From Thioalkalivibrio sp. XN279 (GTDB taxonomy: Bacteria > Pseudomonadota > Gammaproteobacteria > Steroidobacterales > XN24): a stretch of 64,000 nt of DNA. Positions within the stretch are counted from its first letter, which is position 1, and each line of letters begins with the position of its first letter. Where the stretch lies: assembly GCF_011089885.1 (NCBI RefSeq), contig NZ_JAANBD010000028.1, positions 494,389 through 558,388 of the forward strand, given 5' to 3'. The notes under the pieces are model-generated. The model did no database searches. It saw nothing but the letters and a program-made list of their open reading frames with translations, and was not told the origin of the DNA. The position numbers and the translations under genes are program-made. Below are positions 1 to 8,709 of the stretch, piece after piece.

Positions 1-63
1 GCGCGCAAGGCCCCCAAGCCCGCCGCCCTCGCCGAGGCCGGCGAAGAGTGGGCCGAGTTCTAG
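1..63 (+). CDS. Methyl-accepting chemotaxis receptor, C-terminal end only (partial)
   Basis: Only the last 20 codons are in the window, ending at the TAG of 61-63. The visible tail is rich in Lys, Pro, Ala and Glu and ends in EWAEF. This fits the xWxxF pentapeptide that some receptors carry at the extreme C-terminus to dock the methyltransferase CheR (NWETF in Tar/Tsr, GWEEF in Pseudomonas McpB/Aer2). cheR is the next gene, cheD and cheB follow, and the receptor-cheR-cheD-cheB neighbourhood recalls the Che2 cluster of Pseudomonas. The identity is inferred from the tail and context alone, because no signalling domain is visible here. Confidence 0.6.
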   Translation, partial: ARKAPKPAALAEAGEEWAEF

Positions 64-111
64 TCCTCTCCTGAGGCTCAACCTCCTCTCCCCCCCTCGA
101 GCCTCTTCAAA

Positions 112-145
112 CCTCCGGCAGGCAACTGCCGGGGGTTTTCTTTTT
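112..145 (+). terminator. Rho-independent terminator after the partial receptor gene
   Basis: A stem of about 9 bp (112-120 with 127-135, one G-T pair) encloses a 6-nt loop and is followed by a T-rich run at 136-145. It separates the receptor gene from cheR, so cheR may have its own promoter or depend on read-through. Confidence 0.8.
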
Positions 146-222
146 CCGGCCTACAGAAACCAGCTTCGCAGCCGATACGGACTGTGGGCCCGTACCCGAT
201 CCAACCCGAGGATGCACCTCGC

Positions 223-1050
223 GTGAGCGCAGTCGAAAAAGAGTTCGATTTCAGCGACCGTGACTTCGATGAAGTCCGGCGGCTGATTCACAAGCACGCG
301 GGCATCGCGCTGCATCCCGGCAAGCGCCACATGGTCTACAGCCGCGTGGCACGACGCCTGCGCGCGACGCGCCTGACCCGCTTCGACCAGTACCTCTCCC
401 GGCTCGAGAGCGATCGCGTCGAGTGGCAGAACTTCGTCAATTCACTGACGACCAACCTCACGGCGTTTTTCCGTGAGTCGCACCACTTCCCGCTGCTGGC
501 AGAGCACGTGCAACAGCACTGCCGCGGGCGCGAGGTGGTGATCTGGTCGGCGGCCTGCTCCACCGGCGAGGAAGCCTGGTCGATCGCCATGACCATGGTC
601 GACGCGTTCGGCACTTTCACGCCGCCGGTGAAGATCGTCGCCACCGACGTCGATACCAACGTCCTGATGCACGCAGAAGAAGGCGTGTACAGCACCTCGC
701 GTATCAGCGGCATCCCGGAACAGGACGTGAAGCGCTTTTTCCTGCGTGGGAAAGGCGCCCGCGAGGGGCTGGTGAAGGTCCGGCCCGAACTGATGGAGCT
801 CGTCACCTTCCGGCCGCTGAACCTGCTCGCCGAAGAGTGGTCGGTGCGCCCGCCGGTGGACGCGATCTTCTGTCGCAATGTCATGATCTATTTCGACAAG
901 CCCACGCAACGGCGGGTGCTGGAGCGTTTCGTGCCGCTGTTGCGGCCCGAGGGCCTGCTGTTCGCCGGCCACGCCGAGAGTTTCTCGCACGCCGCCGACC
1001 TGTTCCGCGCCCGCGGTAAAACCGTTTACACCCTGACGGGGGCCAAATGA
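223..1050 (+). CDS. cheR: Chemoreceptor glutamate methyltransferase CheR
   Basis: CheR transfers methyl groups from S-adenosylmethionine to glutamates of chemoreceptors for adaptation. The 275-residue product has the N-terminal helical CheR domain, then the Rossmann methyltransferase domain. Visible motifs are NSLTTNLTAFFRE (about residues 73-85), the SAM-binding WSAACSTGEE (about 108-117), and FCRNVMIYFD near the C-terminus. I chose GTG 223 because GAGG lies at 208-211 and the protein then begins close to the usual CheR N-terminus; an in-frame GTG at 184 would add 13 residues. The stop overlaps the cheD start (ATGA). The EWAEF receptor tail just upstream is its probable docking site. Confidence 0.93.
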   Translation: MSAVEKEFDFSDRDFDEVRRLIHKHAGIALHPGKRHMVYSRVARRLRATRLTRFDQYLSRLESDRVEWQNFVNSLTTNLTAFFRESHHFPLLAEHVQQHCRGREVVIWSAACSTGEEAWSIAMTMVDAFGTFTPPVKIVATDVDTNVLMHAEEGVYSTSRISGIPEQDVKRFFLRGKGAREGLVKVRPELMELVTFRPLNLLAEEWSVRPPVDAIFCRNVMIYFDKPTQRRVLERFVPLLRPEGLLFAGHAESFSHAADLFRARGKTVYTLTGAK

Positions 1051-1676
1051 AGCCGACCCCGGCAGTCACGACGCCGCCGCTGGGCAGCAAGCTGGTGCCC
1101 AACCTGTACTTCGACCGCGACCACGGGTCCATGGCGGTGAAGATCCTGCCGGGCGAGTTCTATGTTTCCACCCGCGGCGAGATCATCGTCACGGTGCTCG
1201 GCTCCTGCGTCTCGGCCTGCATTCGCGATCCCAGGCTCGCCATCGGCGGCATGAACCATTTCATGCTGCCGCATGGGCACCCCGACAGTCGTTGGTCGCA
1301 ATGCCTCTCCCAGGCGGCGCGCTACGGCACCTATGCCATGGAGTGCCTGCTCAACGAGCTGTTCAAGCTGGGCGCCGACCGCCGCCGACTCGAGATCAAG
1401 CTGGTCGGCGGCGGTCGGGTGCTGGCGCAGATGTCGGACATCGGCAAGCGCAACGCCGAGTTCGTGCGCGAGTTCCTGCGCACCGAGGGGCTCAAGGCGG
1501 CCGGTGAGGACCTTGGCGGCGACTTCCCGCGCAAGGTCGTCTATATGCCCGAGTCAGGTCGCGTAAAAGTGAAGCGACTCCAGGTGCTGCGCAACGACAC
1601 CATCGCACAGCGCGAGAAGAGATACCTGGATGAAATCGACCATATGCCCGACCAGGGCAGCGTGGAGCTTTTTTGA
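1047..1676 (+). CDS. cheD: Chemoreceptor glutamine deamidase CheD
   Basis: CheD deamidates specific glutamines of chemoreceptors to glutamates, which creates methylation sites for CheR. The 209-residue protein carries the conserved core: the catalytic cysteine in LGSCVSACIRD, the histidine in GGMNHFMLPHG, and a later KLVGGGRVL stretch. It overlaps cheR by 4 nt and is followed by cheB after 9 nt, so the three adaptation enzymes are co-transcribed. Oddly, the protein ends in GSVELF, the same six residues that end the receptor-like protein encoded at 2820-3944, although the codons differ. Confidence 0.92.
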   Translation: MKPTPAVTTPPLGSKLVPNLYFDRDHGSMAVKILPGEFYVSTRGEIIVTVLGSCVSACIRDPRLAIGGMNHFMLPHGHPDSRWSQCLSQAARYGTYAMECLLNELFKLGADRRRLEIKLVGGGRVLAQMSDIGKRNAEFVREFLRTEGLKAAGEDLGGDFPRKVVYMPESGRVKVKRLQVLRNDTIAQREKRYLDEIDHMPDQGSVELF

Positions 1677-1685
1677 GGTGCGCAC

Positions 1686-2783
1686 ATGAGCGGCAAGCCT
1701 ATCAAGGTGTTGGTGGTCGACGACTCGGCCCTGGTCCGCAAGATCCTCACCCTGATGCTGCAGCACGACCCCGCCATCGAGGTCGTCGGCGCGGCCCCGG
1801 ACCCCTATATCGCACGCGAGAAGATCAAGGAGCTGGAGCCGGACGTCATCACGCTGGACGTGGAGATGCCGCGCATGGACGGGCTGACCTTCCTGCGCAA
1901 CCTGATGCGCCTGCGGCCGATGCCCGTGATCATGGTCTCTTCACTGACCGAGCGCGGTGCGGATGTCACGCTCGAGGCCCTGTCGCTCGGCGTGGTGGAC
2001 TTCATCACCAAGCCCAAGGGCGACCTCGGCAACCAGCTGCAGGCGCTGGGCGAGGAGCTGTGCGCCAAGGTGAAGGCGGCCGCGCACGCGCGCATCCGTG
2101 GACCGGTCCCGCAGCAGAAGCTCAGTGCCGATGCCGTGCTGCCGCGCCGCCCGCACAAGCACCTCGCCACCACCGACAGCCTGATCGCCATCGGCGCCTC
2201 CACCGGCGGCACCGAGGCCATCAAGGAAGTCCTGCTCGGCATGCCGCCCGACGCTCCTGGCATCGTCATCACGCAGCACATTCCGCCGGGCTTCAGCCGG
2301 GCCTTCGCCGAGCGCATGGACAAGATGACGCGGCTGCGCGTGAAGGAAGCCGAGGACGGCGACGCGGTCATCCAGGGACATGCCTTCGTCGCACCCGGGG
2401 ACAAGCACTTGTTAGTGGAGCGCTCCGGCGGCCGCTACGTGTGCCGCCTCAGCGACGGGCCGCCGGTGAACCGCCACAAGCCCAGCGTCGACGTGCTGTT
2501 CCGCTCCATCGCGCATTCCGCCGGGCCGCGCGCCACCGCGGCGATCCTTACCGGTATGGGCGCCGACGGCGCGCAGGGCCTGCTGGAATTGCACGAGGCC
2601 GGCGCCCACACCGTCGCCCAGGACGAGGCCACCTGCGTAGTCTGGGGCATGCCCGGCGAGGCGGTGAAACTCGGTGCAGCGGATGAAGTGCTGCCCCTGG
2701 CCAAGGTGGCTGCGGCACTGCTCGCCGCGCCGGCGACCCGCGGCACTGCGCGTGCTAAAGCGGCGGCCGGTACCGGCCGATAA
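1686..2783 (+). CDS. cheB: Chemotaxis response regulator / protein-glutamate methylesterase CheB
   Basis: CheB removes receptor methyl groups after phosphorylation by CheA. The 365-residue product has an N-terminal receiver domain with acidic D12/D13, phospho-acceptor D58 (in [12 protein letters not shown]) and K109, then a linker rich in basic residues, then the methylesterase domain. The catalytic triad is visible as S172 (GASTGGTEA), H198 (ITQHIPPGF) and D294 (GMGADGAQG). It is the third adaptation enzyme of this operon. No cheA, cheW or cheY is in the window, so these are presumably upstream or elsewhere. Confidence 0.95.
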   Translation: MSGKPIKVLVVDDSALVRKILTLMLQHDPAIEVVGAAPDPYIAREKIKELEPDVITLDVEMPRMDGLTFLRNLMRLRPMPVIMVSSLTERGADVTLEALSLGVVDFITKPKGDLGNQLQALGEELCAKVKAAAHARIRGPVPQQKLSADAVLPRRPHKHLATTDSLIAIGASTGGTEAIKEVLLGMPPDAPGIVITQHIPPGFSRAFAERMDKMTRLRVKEAEDGDAVIQGHAFVAPGDKHLLVERSGGRYVCRLSDGPPVNRHKPSVDVLFRSIAHSAGPRATAAILTGMGADGAQGLLELHEAGAHTVAQDEATCVVWGMPGEAVKLGAADEVLPLAKVAAALLAAPATRGTARAKAAAGTGR

Positions 2784-2819
2784 CAAGCACACACGGACGC
2801 GACCACCTGGACACCAGAC

Positions 2820-3944
2820 ATGCATAGCATCCCGACCCGAATCTACATCGCCATCGGCGCCGTCGCTGCGCTGGTGCTGCTCGGTCTCGCACTCGCTGCG
2901 GGCGCATGGCTCCAGGCCAGCGTGGCGGTCGCCGCGGTGCTCGCGCTCGCCGCAGCGGCCGCTGCGGATATCGCTTCGCGGCGGAATGCCGTGCGGCAGG
3001 AAGCGCAGGTCGCGAAGGTGGTCGACGCCGCCCTGGCCGAGGAACTGCCTCGCATCCACACCCAGATCGACCGCGTGAAGCGGCTGATCGCCGACGCGGT
3101 GAACCAGTTGTCGCGCAGCTTCAACAAGATGCACGGCCTGAGCCAGGCCCAGTCCGCGGTGCTGCAAAAGGGCTTCCAGGAAGCCTCGCGGGACGAGGGC
3201 CACGCGCGCGAAGAACAGCCCAGCGACGCGCTGGAACGTTTCGTGGACGCACTGATCCAGTCCAGCCAGCAGAGCGTGCACATGGCGAACGAGACCGAGA
3301 AGATGCTCGGTCACCTGCAGGGCATCTTCAAGCTGCTGGAAGACGCGCGCAGCCTGGCGGAGCAGACCAACCTGCTGGCGCTCAACGCCAGCATCGAGGC
3401 CGCGCGCGCCGGTGAAGCGGGCCGCGGATTCGCGGTCGTCGCCGACGAAGTGCGCAAGCTCTCCATCCGTTCCGCCGAGTTCAACGAGCAGATCCGCGGA
3501 CGCGTCACCGAGACCAGTGAGGCCGTGGCGCGCGTGCAGCAAAAGGTCAACCAGATGGCGGCGCGCGACATGAGCGAGACGCTGCATGAAAAGGAACGCA
3601 TCACGCACATGATCGCCCAGGCCGAGGCCGTGAAGGCCCAGCTCCGGTCTGCTATCGGAGAGCTGGGCCCGATCGGCGACGAGCTCGGTGCCGCGGTGGC
3701 GGATGCCGTCCGCTCGCTACAGTTCGAGGATATATCCGCCCAGTCGCTGGGGGTCGCGGTGGAGAGCATCGAGCATCTGGAAGCGCTGCGTGGCGAGATC
3801 CATGCGCCGACGGCCAGGCCAGCCCCGATGGAACACGCCGCAACCAGGGCCGCCCCGGTCCCCGCTCCGGCTGCGCCGGCGCCGCGCCCGCACGGCCCGG
3901 TCTCCCAGACCAGCATGCAGGCAGGCAGCGTCGAACTGTTCTAG
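2820..3944 (+). CDS. HAMP-less methyl-accepting chemotaxis-like protein with CheZ-like motif
   Basis: The 374-residue protein begins with a hydrophobic stretch (about residues 7-48, likely two membrane passes). It has no obvious periplasmic sensor or HAMP domain. A long helical region follows, with the receptor signalling tip at about 181-215 ([19 protein letters not shown] and onward), which is where CheA/CheW would bind. After the tip, residues 301-308 read QFEDISAQ, which resembles the CheZ active site QDLTGQ with its catalytic D-x3-Q spacing. A Pro/Ala-rich flexible linker then leads to a terminal GSVELF, the same tail as CheD. It is the last gene of the cheR-cheD-cheB operon. A receptor-like scaffold is clear; any phosphatase role is inference. 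Confidence 0.8.
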   Translation: MHSIPTRIYIAIGAVAALVLLGLALAAGAWLQASVAVAAVLALAAAAAADIASRRNAVRQEAQVAKVVDAALAEELPRIHTQIDRVKRLIADAVNQLSRSFNKMHGLSQAQSAVLQKGFQEASRDEGHAREEQPSDALERFVDALIQSSQQSVHMANETEKMLGHLQGIFKLLEDARSLAEQTNLLALNASIEAARAGEAGRGFAVVADEVRKLSIRSAEFNEQIRGRVTETSEAVARVQQKVNQMAARDMSETLHEKERITHMIAQAEAVKAQLRSAIGELGPIGDELGAAVADAVRSLQFEDISAQSLGVAVESIEHLEALRGEIHAPTARPAPMEHAATRAAPVPAPAAPAPRPHGPVSQTSMQAGSVELF

Positions 3945-3954
3945 ATACTGTCGT

Positions 3955-3978
3955 CGCCGGGCCGTACGTGGCCCGGCG
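3955..3978. terminator. GC-rich hairpin between convergent genes
   Basis: A 9-bp perfect stem (3955-3963 with 3970-3978) with a 6-nt loop lies between the convergent che operon and hydrolase operon. Neither side has a clear T-run, so it may act as a weak or Rho-assisted bidirectional terminator. Confidence 0.45.
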
Positions 3979-3980
3979 CC

Positions 3981-5441
3981 TCATTGCGGCGGGGTTCGGC
4001 CGTGCGCAAGCAGCGCCCGCGCCAGCCCGTCGGCCACGCCTCCCCCGGCATTGACCAGGACGACGAGCGCGAGGTCCTCGTCCGGGACGATGGCGAGAAA
4101 GCTGCTGCTGCCGGCGGTCCCGCCGTTGTGCCAGGTCACCGTCCGGTCCGCGATGGTGACCTGATGCCATGCCAGCCCGCCACCGTCCTCCGTGCGCGGC
4201 TCCAGTGCGGCAGTCACCCAGGCCGGCTCTCCGGACACCAGGCGCTGCGCCAGCGCCAGTGCGTCCCGCGCCGAGGTCTGCCAGCCGCCTGCCGGGGCGT
4301 AGGCATCCAGCGTCCACGGCGGGACAGGCTGGCCCGCCTGGTGGCCCTGTGCACGGCGGCCATCCACCGCATCGGGCGCCAGCGCGGGCGCCGCCAGCCC
4401 CAGCGGAGCGAACACGCGCTCTGCCAGCAAGTCCGCGTACGACGCCTCGCCCGCCCGCGCCAGGAGCTGCCCGAGCAGGGCGCTGCCGAAGTTGGAATAG
4501 GCATAGCTGCCGCGACCGGCAGCGACCTGCGCCGCGTCCACCCGCGCCACGTCGGCGAAGATCTCCTCCGGCGTGCTGCCCGCATAGGGGTCGGCGCTGG
4601 TCATGCGAGCCTGCATCTCGGGCCCGCTCGCCAGCCGGGGCAGGCCCGAGCGATGCGTGGCGAGCTCTTCGAGGGTAATGGCCGCGACTGCGGGATCGAC
4701 ACCCAGATCCGCCGGCAGCAACTCGCCGACGGGCTGGTCCAGCCGCACGTCCCCTGCATCGACCATCTGCGCCAGCAGCAGCCCCGTCAGTCCCTTGGTC
4801 ACGGAGCCGGCCTCGAACACCGTGTCGGGGTCCGGCGCGCGGCCGTCGCCGGCATCGCCATGCGCCACGAAGCGGGCGCCCTCGCTGTCGAGCAGGCCCA
4901 CCACCACGCCTGGCGCAACCTGCCGCTGCTCGACGAATTCCTCCAGATACTGCGCCACCACGTCATCGGCGGGCAGGCGCCCGTCCGGCGTCTCGCCGGC
5001 AGCCACGGCGGCGCCGAGATTTTCCGCCGGCGCCGGCCGGACGCTGAAACCCTCGATGAGACCATCCGGCCCCAGGGCCCAGGTGACGGCGATGGGGTTC
5101 GGCGACCCGCTCCACCGGCTCACGCGGCGATACACCGCGATGCCCTGCTGCCGTGTGACCTGCTCGGACAGCACTGCGTTCTCCTCGCCGAGCTGCGCCA
5201 GGATGCCGGCGCCGGTCTGGGCCAGGCCCTCGCGACTGCCCACCACCGCCTGCATCTGGGACCCGAAGCGCTCCCACAGCCCGGCAATCTCGCCGGACAT
5301 CCATTGCTGGGTCAGCGCGCGCCCGGCCTCCAGCACCGGCGCATCAGACGCCGTATCGGTCTCGGCCAGCGCGCCGGCGGCATGTCCCGCCAGAACGCAT
5401 ATCGTCAACACCACCACCATCCGCTGCACAATCGTTTTCAT
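3981..5441 (-). CDS. Secreted serine hydrolase, class C beta-lactamase fold
   Basis: The 486-residue protein starts with a signal peptide (about residues 1-26). A small domain of about 100 residues follows, resembling DUF3887, which is often found before beta-lactamase-fold esterases. The C-terminal catalytic domain has the class C/penicillin-binding signature: S213-V-T-K216 (SxxK), Y315-S-N317 (YxN) and H438-N-G (replacing KTG). An HxG third motif is more typical of esterases and peptidases of this fold than of true cephalosporinases, so antibiotic hydrolysis should not be assumed. It is last in a three-gene operon, overlapping the regulator gene by 4 nt. Confidence 0.8.
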   Translation of the reverse strand: MKTIVQRMVVVLTICVLAGHAAGALAETDTASDAPVLEAGRALTQQWMSGEIAGLWERFGSQMQAVVGSREGLAQTGAGILAQLGEENAVLSEQVTRQQGIAVYRRVSRWSGSPNPIAVTWALGPDGLIEGFSVRPAPAENLGAAVAAGETPDGRLPADDVVAQYLEEFVEQRQVAPGVVVGLLDSEGARFVAHGDAGDGRAPDPDTVFEAGSVTKGLTGLLLAQMVDAGDVRLDQPVGELLPADLGVDPAVAAITLEELATHRSGLPRLASGPEMQARMTSADPYAGSTPEEIFADVARVDAAQVAAGRGSYAYSNFGSALLGQLLARAGEASYADLLAERVFAPLGLAAPALAPDAVDGRRAQGHQAGQPVPPWTLDAYAPAGGWQTSARDALALAQRLVSGEPAWVTAALEPRTEDGGGLAWHQVTIADRTVTWHNGGTAGSSSFLAIVPDEDLALVVLVNAGGGVADGLARALLAHGRTPPQ

Positions 5442-5785
5442 CTCTGCTCTCCTCCATTCCTGTTGTCTCGCACTTCACCGATCAGCGCCTTCAGCTGCTC
5501 GCGATAGCGCGCCAGCGCCGCCTGTCCGGCCGGCGTGATGGCCGCCCGCGTCTGTGGGCGCTTGCCGACGAAGCGCTTTTCGATGAGTACCAGGCCGCCG
5601 GCCTCCAGCTTGCTGAGGTGACTCGAAAGGTTGCCCTTGCTCAGCCGGCAGGCCATTTCCAAGAAGCTGAACTCCGCGTGCTCGGCCTGGCTCAGCACCG
5701 TGAGAATCGCGAGGCGCGCGGGCTCGTGGACCAGGCGGTCGATGCCGAGCACGCCATCGATGGCGTCGCGCGTACTGTCTTTCAC
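5438..5785 (-). CDS. Winged-helix transcriptional regulator (HTH_34/MarR-like)
   Basis: The 115-residue protein is a single winged-helix DNA-binding domain of the small HTH_34 (PF13601-like) type. Residues about 20-75 carry the helix-turn-helix (FLEMACRLSKGNLSSHLSKL), followed by the wing (LVLIEKRFVGKRPQTRAAIT) and a C-terminal dimerisation helix. It overlaps both neighbours by 4 nt, so it is made with a membrane protein and a secreted hydrolase. The palindrome at 6434-6449 just before the operon is a good candidate for its own binding site, which would imply autoregulation. No ligand can be read from the sequence. Confidence 0.75.
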   Translation of the reverse strand: MKDSTRDAIDGVLGIDRLVHEPARLAILTVLSQAEHAEFSFLEMACRLSKGNLSSHLSKLEAGGLVLIEKRFVGKRPQTRAAITPAGQAALARYREQLKALIGEVRDNRNGGEQR

Positions 5786-6414
5786 TCGCGCGCCTCCTGG
5801 GCCGCGAATTCCGCGCGCAGCGCAAGATACTCGCGGTGTTCGCGCAGCCCGTAGAACGCGGCGATGGCCGCGCAGGCGCCGACGTAGATGAGCCAGGTGG
5901 CCGGGTAGTTACCGCCGCCGATCACCACCGCGGACTGGCACATCAGGAGCACACCGACCAGGAAGTCGCTCACCGACCAGAACCAGCGCCAGGCCACCAG
6001 CGGCAGTGCGGTGACGATGAGGGCATAACCGAGCATGTCCGGACCCGGCATCTTGCCCACCTCGAGCGCGGTGTAGCCGAGCACCCCGAGAACGAACGCG
6101 GCGACCACCGCGAGATAAATCACCATCCAGCGATGCTCGCGCTGTTCCTTGGCGGTCGGTGCCTGCAGGGCCCGGCCGTCGCGCTGGTAGTAGCCGACCC
6201 GCAGCAGTTCCTTGGCGAGCAGCCAGAGCGCCGGCGCCAGCGCCAGGACGATCCGGTCCGCCGGGCCGAGCTCGACATAGGCATTGGCCAGGAAACTGGC
6301 AAAGAGCAGGATGCCGCCGATCACGGAGCTGAGCCCGCCGGCGCTGCGTGAATATCTTGCGTAGCGCTGTGCGCGCGCAGCCAGTCGGTCGAGGTCGTCG
6401 AGGTTCACGTGCAT
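5782..6414 (-). CDS. Multi-pass membrane protein of unknown function
   Basis: The 210-residue protein is first in the regulator-hydrolase operon. It begins with a short polar helix (NLDDLDRLAARAQRYARYSR) and has about six hydrophobic segments spread over residues 28-190. These include pairs around GLSSVIGGILLFASFLANAY and MVIYLAVVAAFVLGVLGYTA. I do not recognise a catalytic motif. The start is supported by an AGGGAGG-like ribosome binding site at 6421-6428 on this strand. Small membrane proteins paired with HTH_34 regulators are common, and the regulator may control membrane abundance of this protein, but the function is unknown. Confidence 0.6.
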   Translation of the reverse strand: MHVNLDDLDRLAARAQRYARYSRSAGGLSSVIGGILLFASFLANAYVELGPADRIVLALAPALWLLAKELLRVGYYQRDGRALQAPTAKEQREHRWMVIYLAVVAAFVLGVLGYTALEVGKMPGPDMLGYALIVTALPLVAWRWFWSVSDFLVGVLLMCQSAVVIGGGNYPATWLIYVGACAAIAAFYGLREHREYLALRAEFAAQEARE

Positions 6415-6433
6415 CTGCCTGCCTCCCTATGGA

Positions 6434-6470
6434 TGCAAACTAGTTTGCAGCGCAAACCTTATGTCGTCAA
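6434..6470 (-). promoter_or_regulatory. Operator/promoter of the hydrolase operon: palindrome with three half-sites
   Basis: A perfect 16-bp palindrome TGCAAACTAGTTTGCA lies at 6434-6449. The half-site GCAAAC occurs three times in alternating orientation (6435-6440, 6443-6448 reversed, 6452-6457). A TTGACG box at 6465-6470 (reverse strand) could be the -35 element, with a weak -10 inside the palindrome region. The site sits about 20 nt before the first gene of an operon encoding its own regulator, so it is a likely repressor operator. Confidence 0.55.
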
Positions 6471-6480
6471 CCCCCTCTTG

Positions 6481-7833
6481 TCAGCCGCTCCTGTCGACAG
6501 CCCGGCGCTGGCGCCGCATCACCACCAGCACCAGCACGATGGCCGGAATCCCCGTGGCCGCGGCGTAGATGAAGAACAGCGGGTAGCCAAAGGCGTCTAC
6601 GAACACGCCGGACCAGCCGCTGATGGCCTTCCCCACGAGCGACATCAGCGAGCTGAACAAGGCGTACTGGGTGGCGGTATAAGCCGGGTTGGTGAGGCTG
6701 GACAGCCAGGCGATGAAGGCCACGCCGGCCAGGCCCATGCTCAGGTTGTCGCCGCTGATGGTGAACACCAGGATCCGCAGGTCCGGCCCCGACAGGGCAA
6801 GGAACATGAACATCAGGTTGGTCACGGCCAGCATCACCGCCGCCAGCAGCATGGTCTGCAGCGTGCCCCAGCGCGCCACCAGCACGCCGCCGGCAGCGGC
6901 GCCGACGATGGTCATCATGAAGCCGAAGACCTTGGTGACACTGGCGATCTCGGACTTGGTGAAGCCGAGGTCGAGATAGAAGGGATTGGCCATGATGCCG
7001 AGCACGCGGTCGGAGATGTTGAAGCACAGCACCAGGCCCAGCAGCACCAGCGCGAAGCGGCCGTTACGGCGGAAGAACTCGGCGAAGGGCGACACCACGG
7101 CGGCGCCGATCCAGGCTGCCATCCGCCGCAGCGGGTCCCACAGGCCCGCGTGCGCGGAGAGATAACGCGCGATCTCGCCTTCCATTTCCGCGGTGATGGG
7201 GTCGATGCGGCGTTCCGGCTCGCCCACGGACAGGGTGGTGACGACGCCCACCAGCATGAGGCCGGCCATGGCGGCGTAGGCCACGTGCCAGTTGTAGAAA
7301 TCGGCCAGGTAAAGCGCGCCCGCGCCGCCGGCGAGCACCGCGAAGCGGTAGCCGAAGTTGTAGGCCGCCGCCATGGCCCCCTGGCGGGACTGCTCCACGG
7401 CCTCGATACGCCAGGCGTCGACCGTGATGTCCTGCGTCGCCGAGGAGAAGGCGACCAGAAGCGCGAAAACCACCACGCTGCCGATCTGCAATGCCGGATC
7501 CAGGCGCGAGAGCATGTACAGCCCCGCCACCACGCCGACCTGCGCGAGCAGCATCCAGGAGCGCCGCTGGCCGAGGAGCCGTGTCAGCCCGGGCAGGGCC
7601 ACCCGGTCCACCACCGGCGCCCACAGCACCTTCACCGAGTACGTGATCCCGATCCAGGCGAAGAAGCCGATGGTGGCCCGCTCGACACCGAAGTCCCGCA
7701 GCCACGCGGAGAGCGTGGAGAAGACCATCGGGAACGGCAGCCCGGCGGAAAAGCCGAGGAACAGCATGGCCAGCACCCGCGGATGCCGGTAGATGCGCAC
7801 CGCCTCGAGCCAGGCGCCGAGGCGGCTGCTCAC
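6481..7833 (-). CDS. ampG: AmpG-family muropeptide permease (MFS)
   Basis: The 450-residue inner-membrane protein has about 12-14 hydrophobic segments and AmpG-type motifs such as GFSAGLPFPMVFSTLSAWL near the N-terminus, SATQDITVDAWR (about residue 120) and AAYNFGYRFAVL. AmpG imports anhydro-muropeptides for cell-wall recycling, and in some bacteria this signals beta-lactamase induction. The start is GTG 7833, overlapping the xthA stop (GTGA). A longer reading frame upstream is antisense to nothing real and lies inside xthA, so it was trimmed. No ampR or true ampC is adjacent, although a beta-lactamase-fold hydrolase lies downstream in another operon. Confidence 0.85.
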   Translation of the reverse strand: MSSRLGAWLEAVRIYRHPRVLAMLFLGFSAGLPFPMVFSTLSAWLRDFGVERATIGFFAWIGITYSVKVLWAPVVDRVALPGLTRLLGQRRSWMLLAQVGVVAGLYMLSRLDPALQIGSVVVFALLVAFSSATQDITVDAWRIEAVEQSRQGAMAAAYNFGYRFAVLAGGAGALYLADFYNWHVAYAAMAGLMLVGVVTTLSVGEPERRIDPITAEMEGEIARYLSAHAGLWDPLRRMAAWIGAAVVSPFAEFFRRNGRFALVLLGLVLCFNISDRVLGIMANPFYLDLGFTKSEIASVTKVFGFMMTIVGAAAGGVLVARWGTLQTMLLAAVMLAVTNLMFMFLALSGPDLRILVFTISGDNLSMGLAGVAFIAWLSSLTNPAYTATQYALFSSLMSLVGKAISGWSGVFVDAFGYPLFFIYAAATGIPAIVLVLVVMRRQRRAVDRSG

Positions 7834-8618
7834 CCGCCGGCGCTCCCGGGCTCGAAGTCGTAGTCGAGGATCAGCGGCGCATGATCGGAGAAGCGTTCGC
7901 CGGTGTAGATGTCGGCAGCCCTGACTCTCTCGCCGAGCCCGGGCGTGACCACCTGGTAGTCGATACGCCAGCCCACGTTCTTCTCGCGCGCCCGGCCGCG
8001 GTTGGACCACCAGGTGTAGCGGTCGGGCCGGGGATCGACGACGCGGAAGGCGTCGACGAACTTGAGCCGGTCGAACAGCATGTCCATCCAGGCCCGCTCC
8101 TCGGGCAGGAAGCCGGAGTTCTTCAGGTTGCCGCGCCAGTTCTTGATGTCGATCTGCTTGTGGGCGATGTTCCAGTCCCCGCAGATGACGTACTCGCGTG
8201 GGCGGCGCTTCACCCGGCGCAGGAAATCCTCGAACTCGTCGAGGAAGCGGAACTTGGCCTCCTGGCGCACTTCGCCGGAGGAGCCCGACGGCATGTACAG
8301 GGACGCCACCGAGAGCCCGGGGAACACCGCCTCGATGTAGCGCGCCTCGGGGTCGAACTCGGCCGAGCCGAAGCCCGCGATGACGCGGATCGGCTCCTGC
8401 CGGCAGTAAAGCGCCACGCCGCTGTAGCCCTTGCGCTCGGCATCGAGGTAGTAGCAGTGATAGCCCGCGGGCCGGAACAGCCCGTCGCTGATCTGGTGCT
8501 CCTGGGCCCGGGTCTCCTGCAGGCAGACGACGTCGGCCTGCTGGCCGGCGAGCCACTCGAAGAAGCCCTTGCGGGCGGCGGAACGGATGCCGTTGGCGTT
8601 GAGGCTGATGATACGCAT
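7830..8618 (-). CDS. xthA: Exodeoxyribonuclease III
   Basis: This is an AP endonuclease and 3'-5' exonuclease of base excision repair, 262 residues long as usual. Endonuclease/exonuclease/phosphatase motifs are visible: NANGIRSA (substrate/metal), CLQETRAQ with the metal-binding Glu, CGDWNIAH with the catalytic Asp-Asn, IDYQVV, and [12 protein letters not shown] with the catalytic His near the C-terminus. The start ATG 8618 ([10 protein letters not shown]) matches the family N-terminus; no strong Shine-Dalgarno is seen. The gene is divergent from pyrE and overlaps ampG by 4 nt. Confidence 0.95.
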   Translation of the reverse strand: MRIISLNANGIRSAARKGFFEWLAGQQADVVCLQETRAQEHQISDGLFRPAGYHCYYLDAERKGYSGVALYCRQEPIRVIAGFGSAEFDPEARYIEAVFPGLSVASLYMPSGSSGEVRQEAKFRFLDEFEDFLRRVKRRPREYVICGDWNIAHKQIDIKNWRGNLKNSGFLPEERAWMDMLFDRLKFVDAFRVVDPRPDRYTWWSNRGRAREKNVGWRIDYQVVTPGLGERVRAADIYTGERFSDHAPLILDYDFEPGSAGG

Positions 8619-8709
8619 GTCACAGGAGGACTCGGGCCTGCGGTGTATGATACCTGCCGACGCAGGATCGGCCGCAGCGCGGCCCACGACAGCCTTTGCG
8701 GATAGCTAC

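Noticed and set aside
3981-5441. True AmpC cephalosporinase linked to ampG
   Set aside because: The third motif is HNG rather than KTG, there is an extra N-terminal domain, and there is no ampR. A general serine hydrolase is the safer call.
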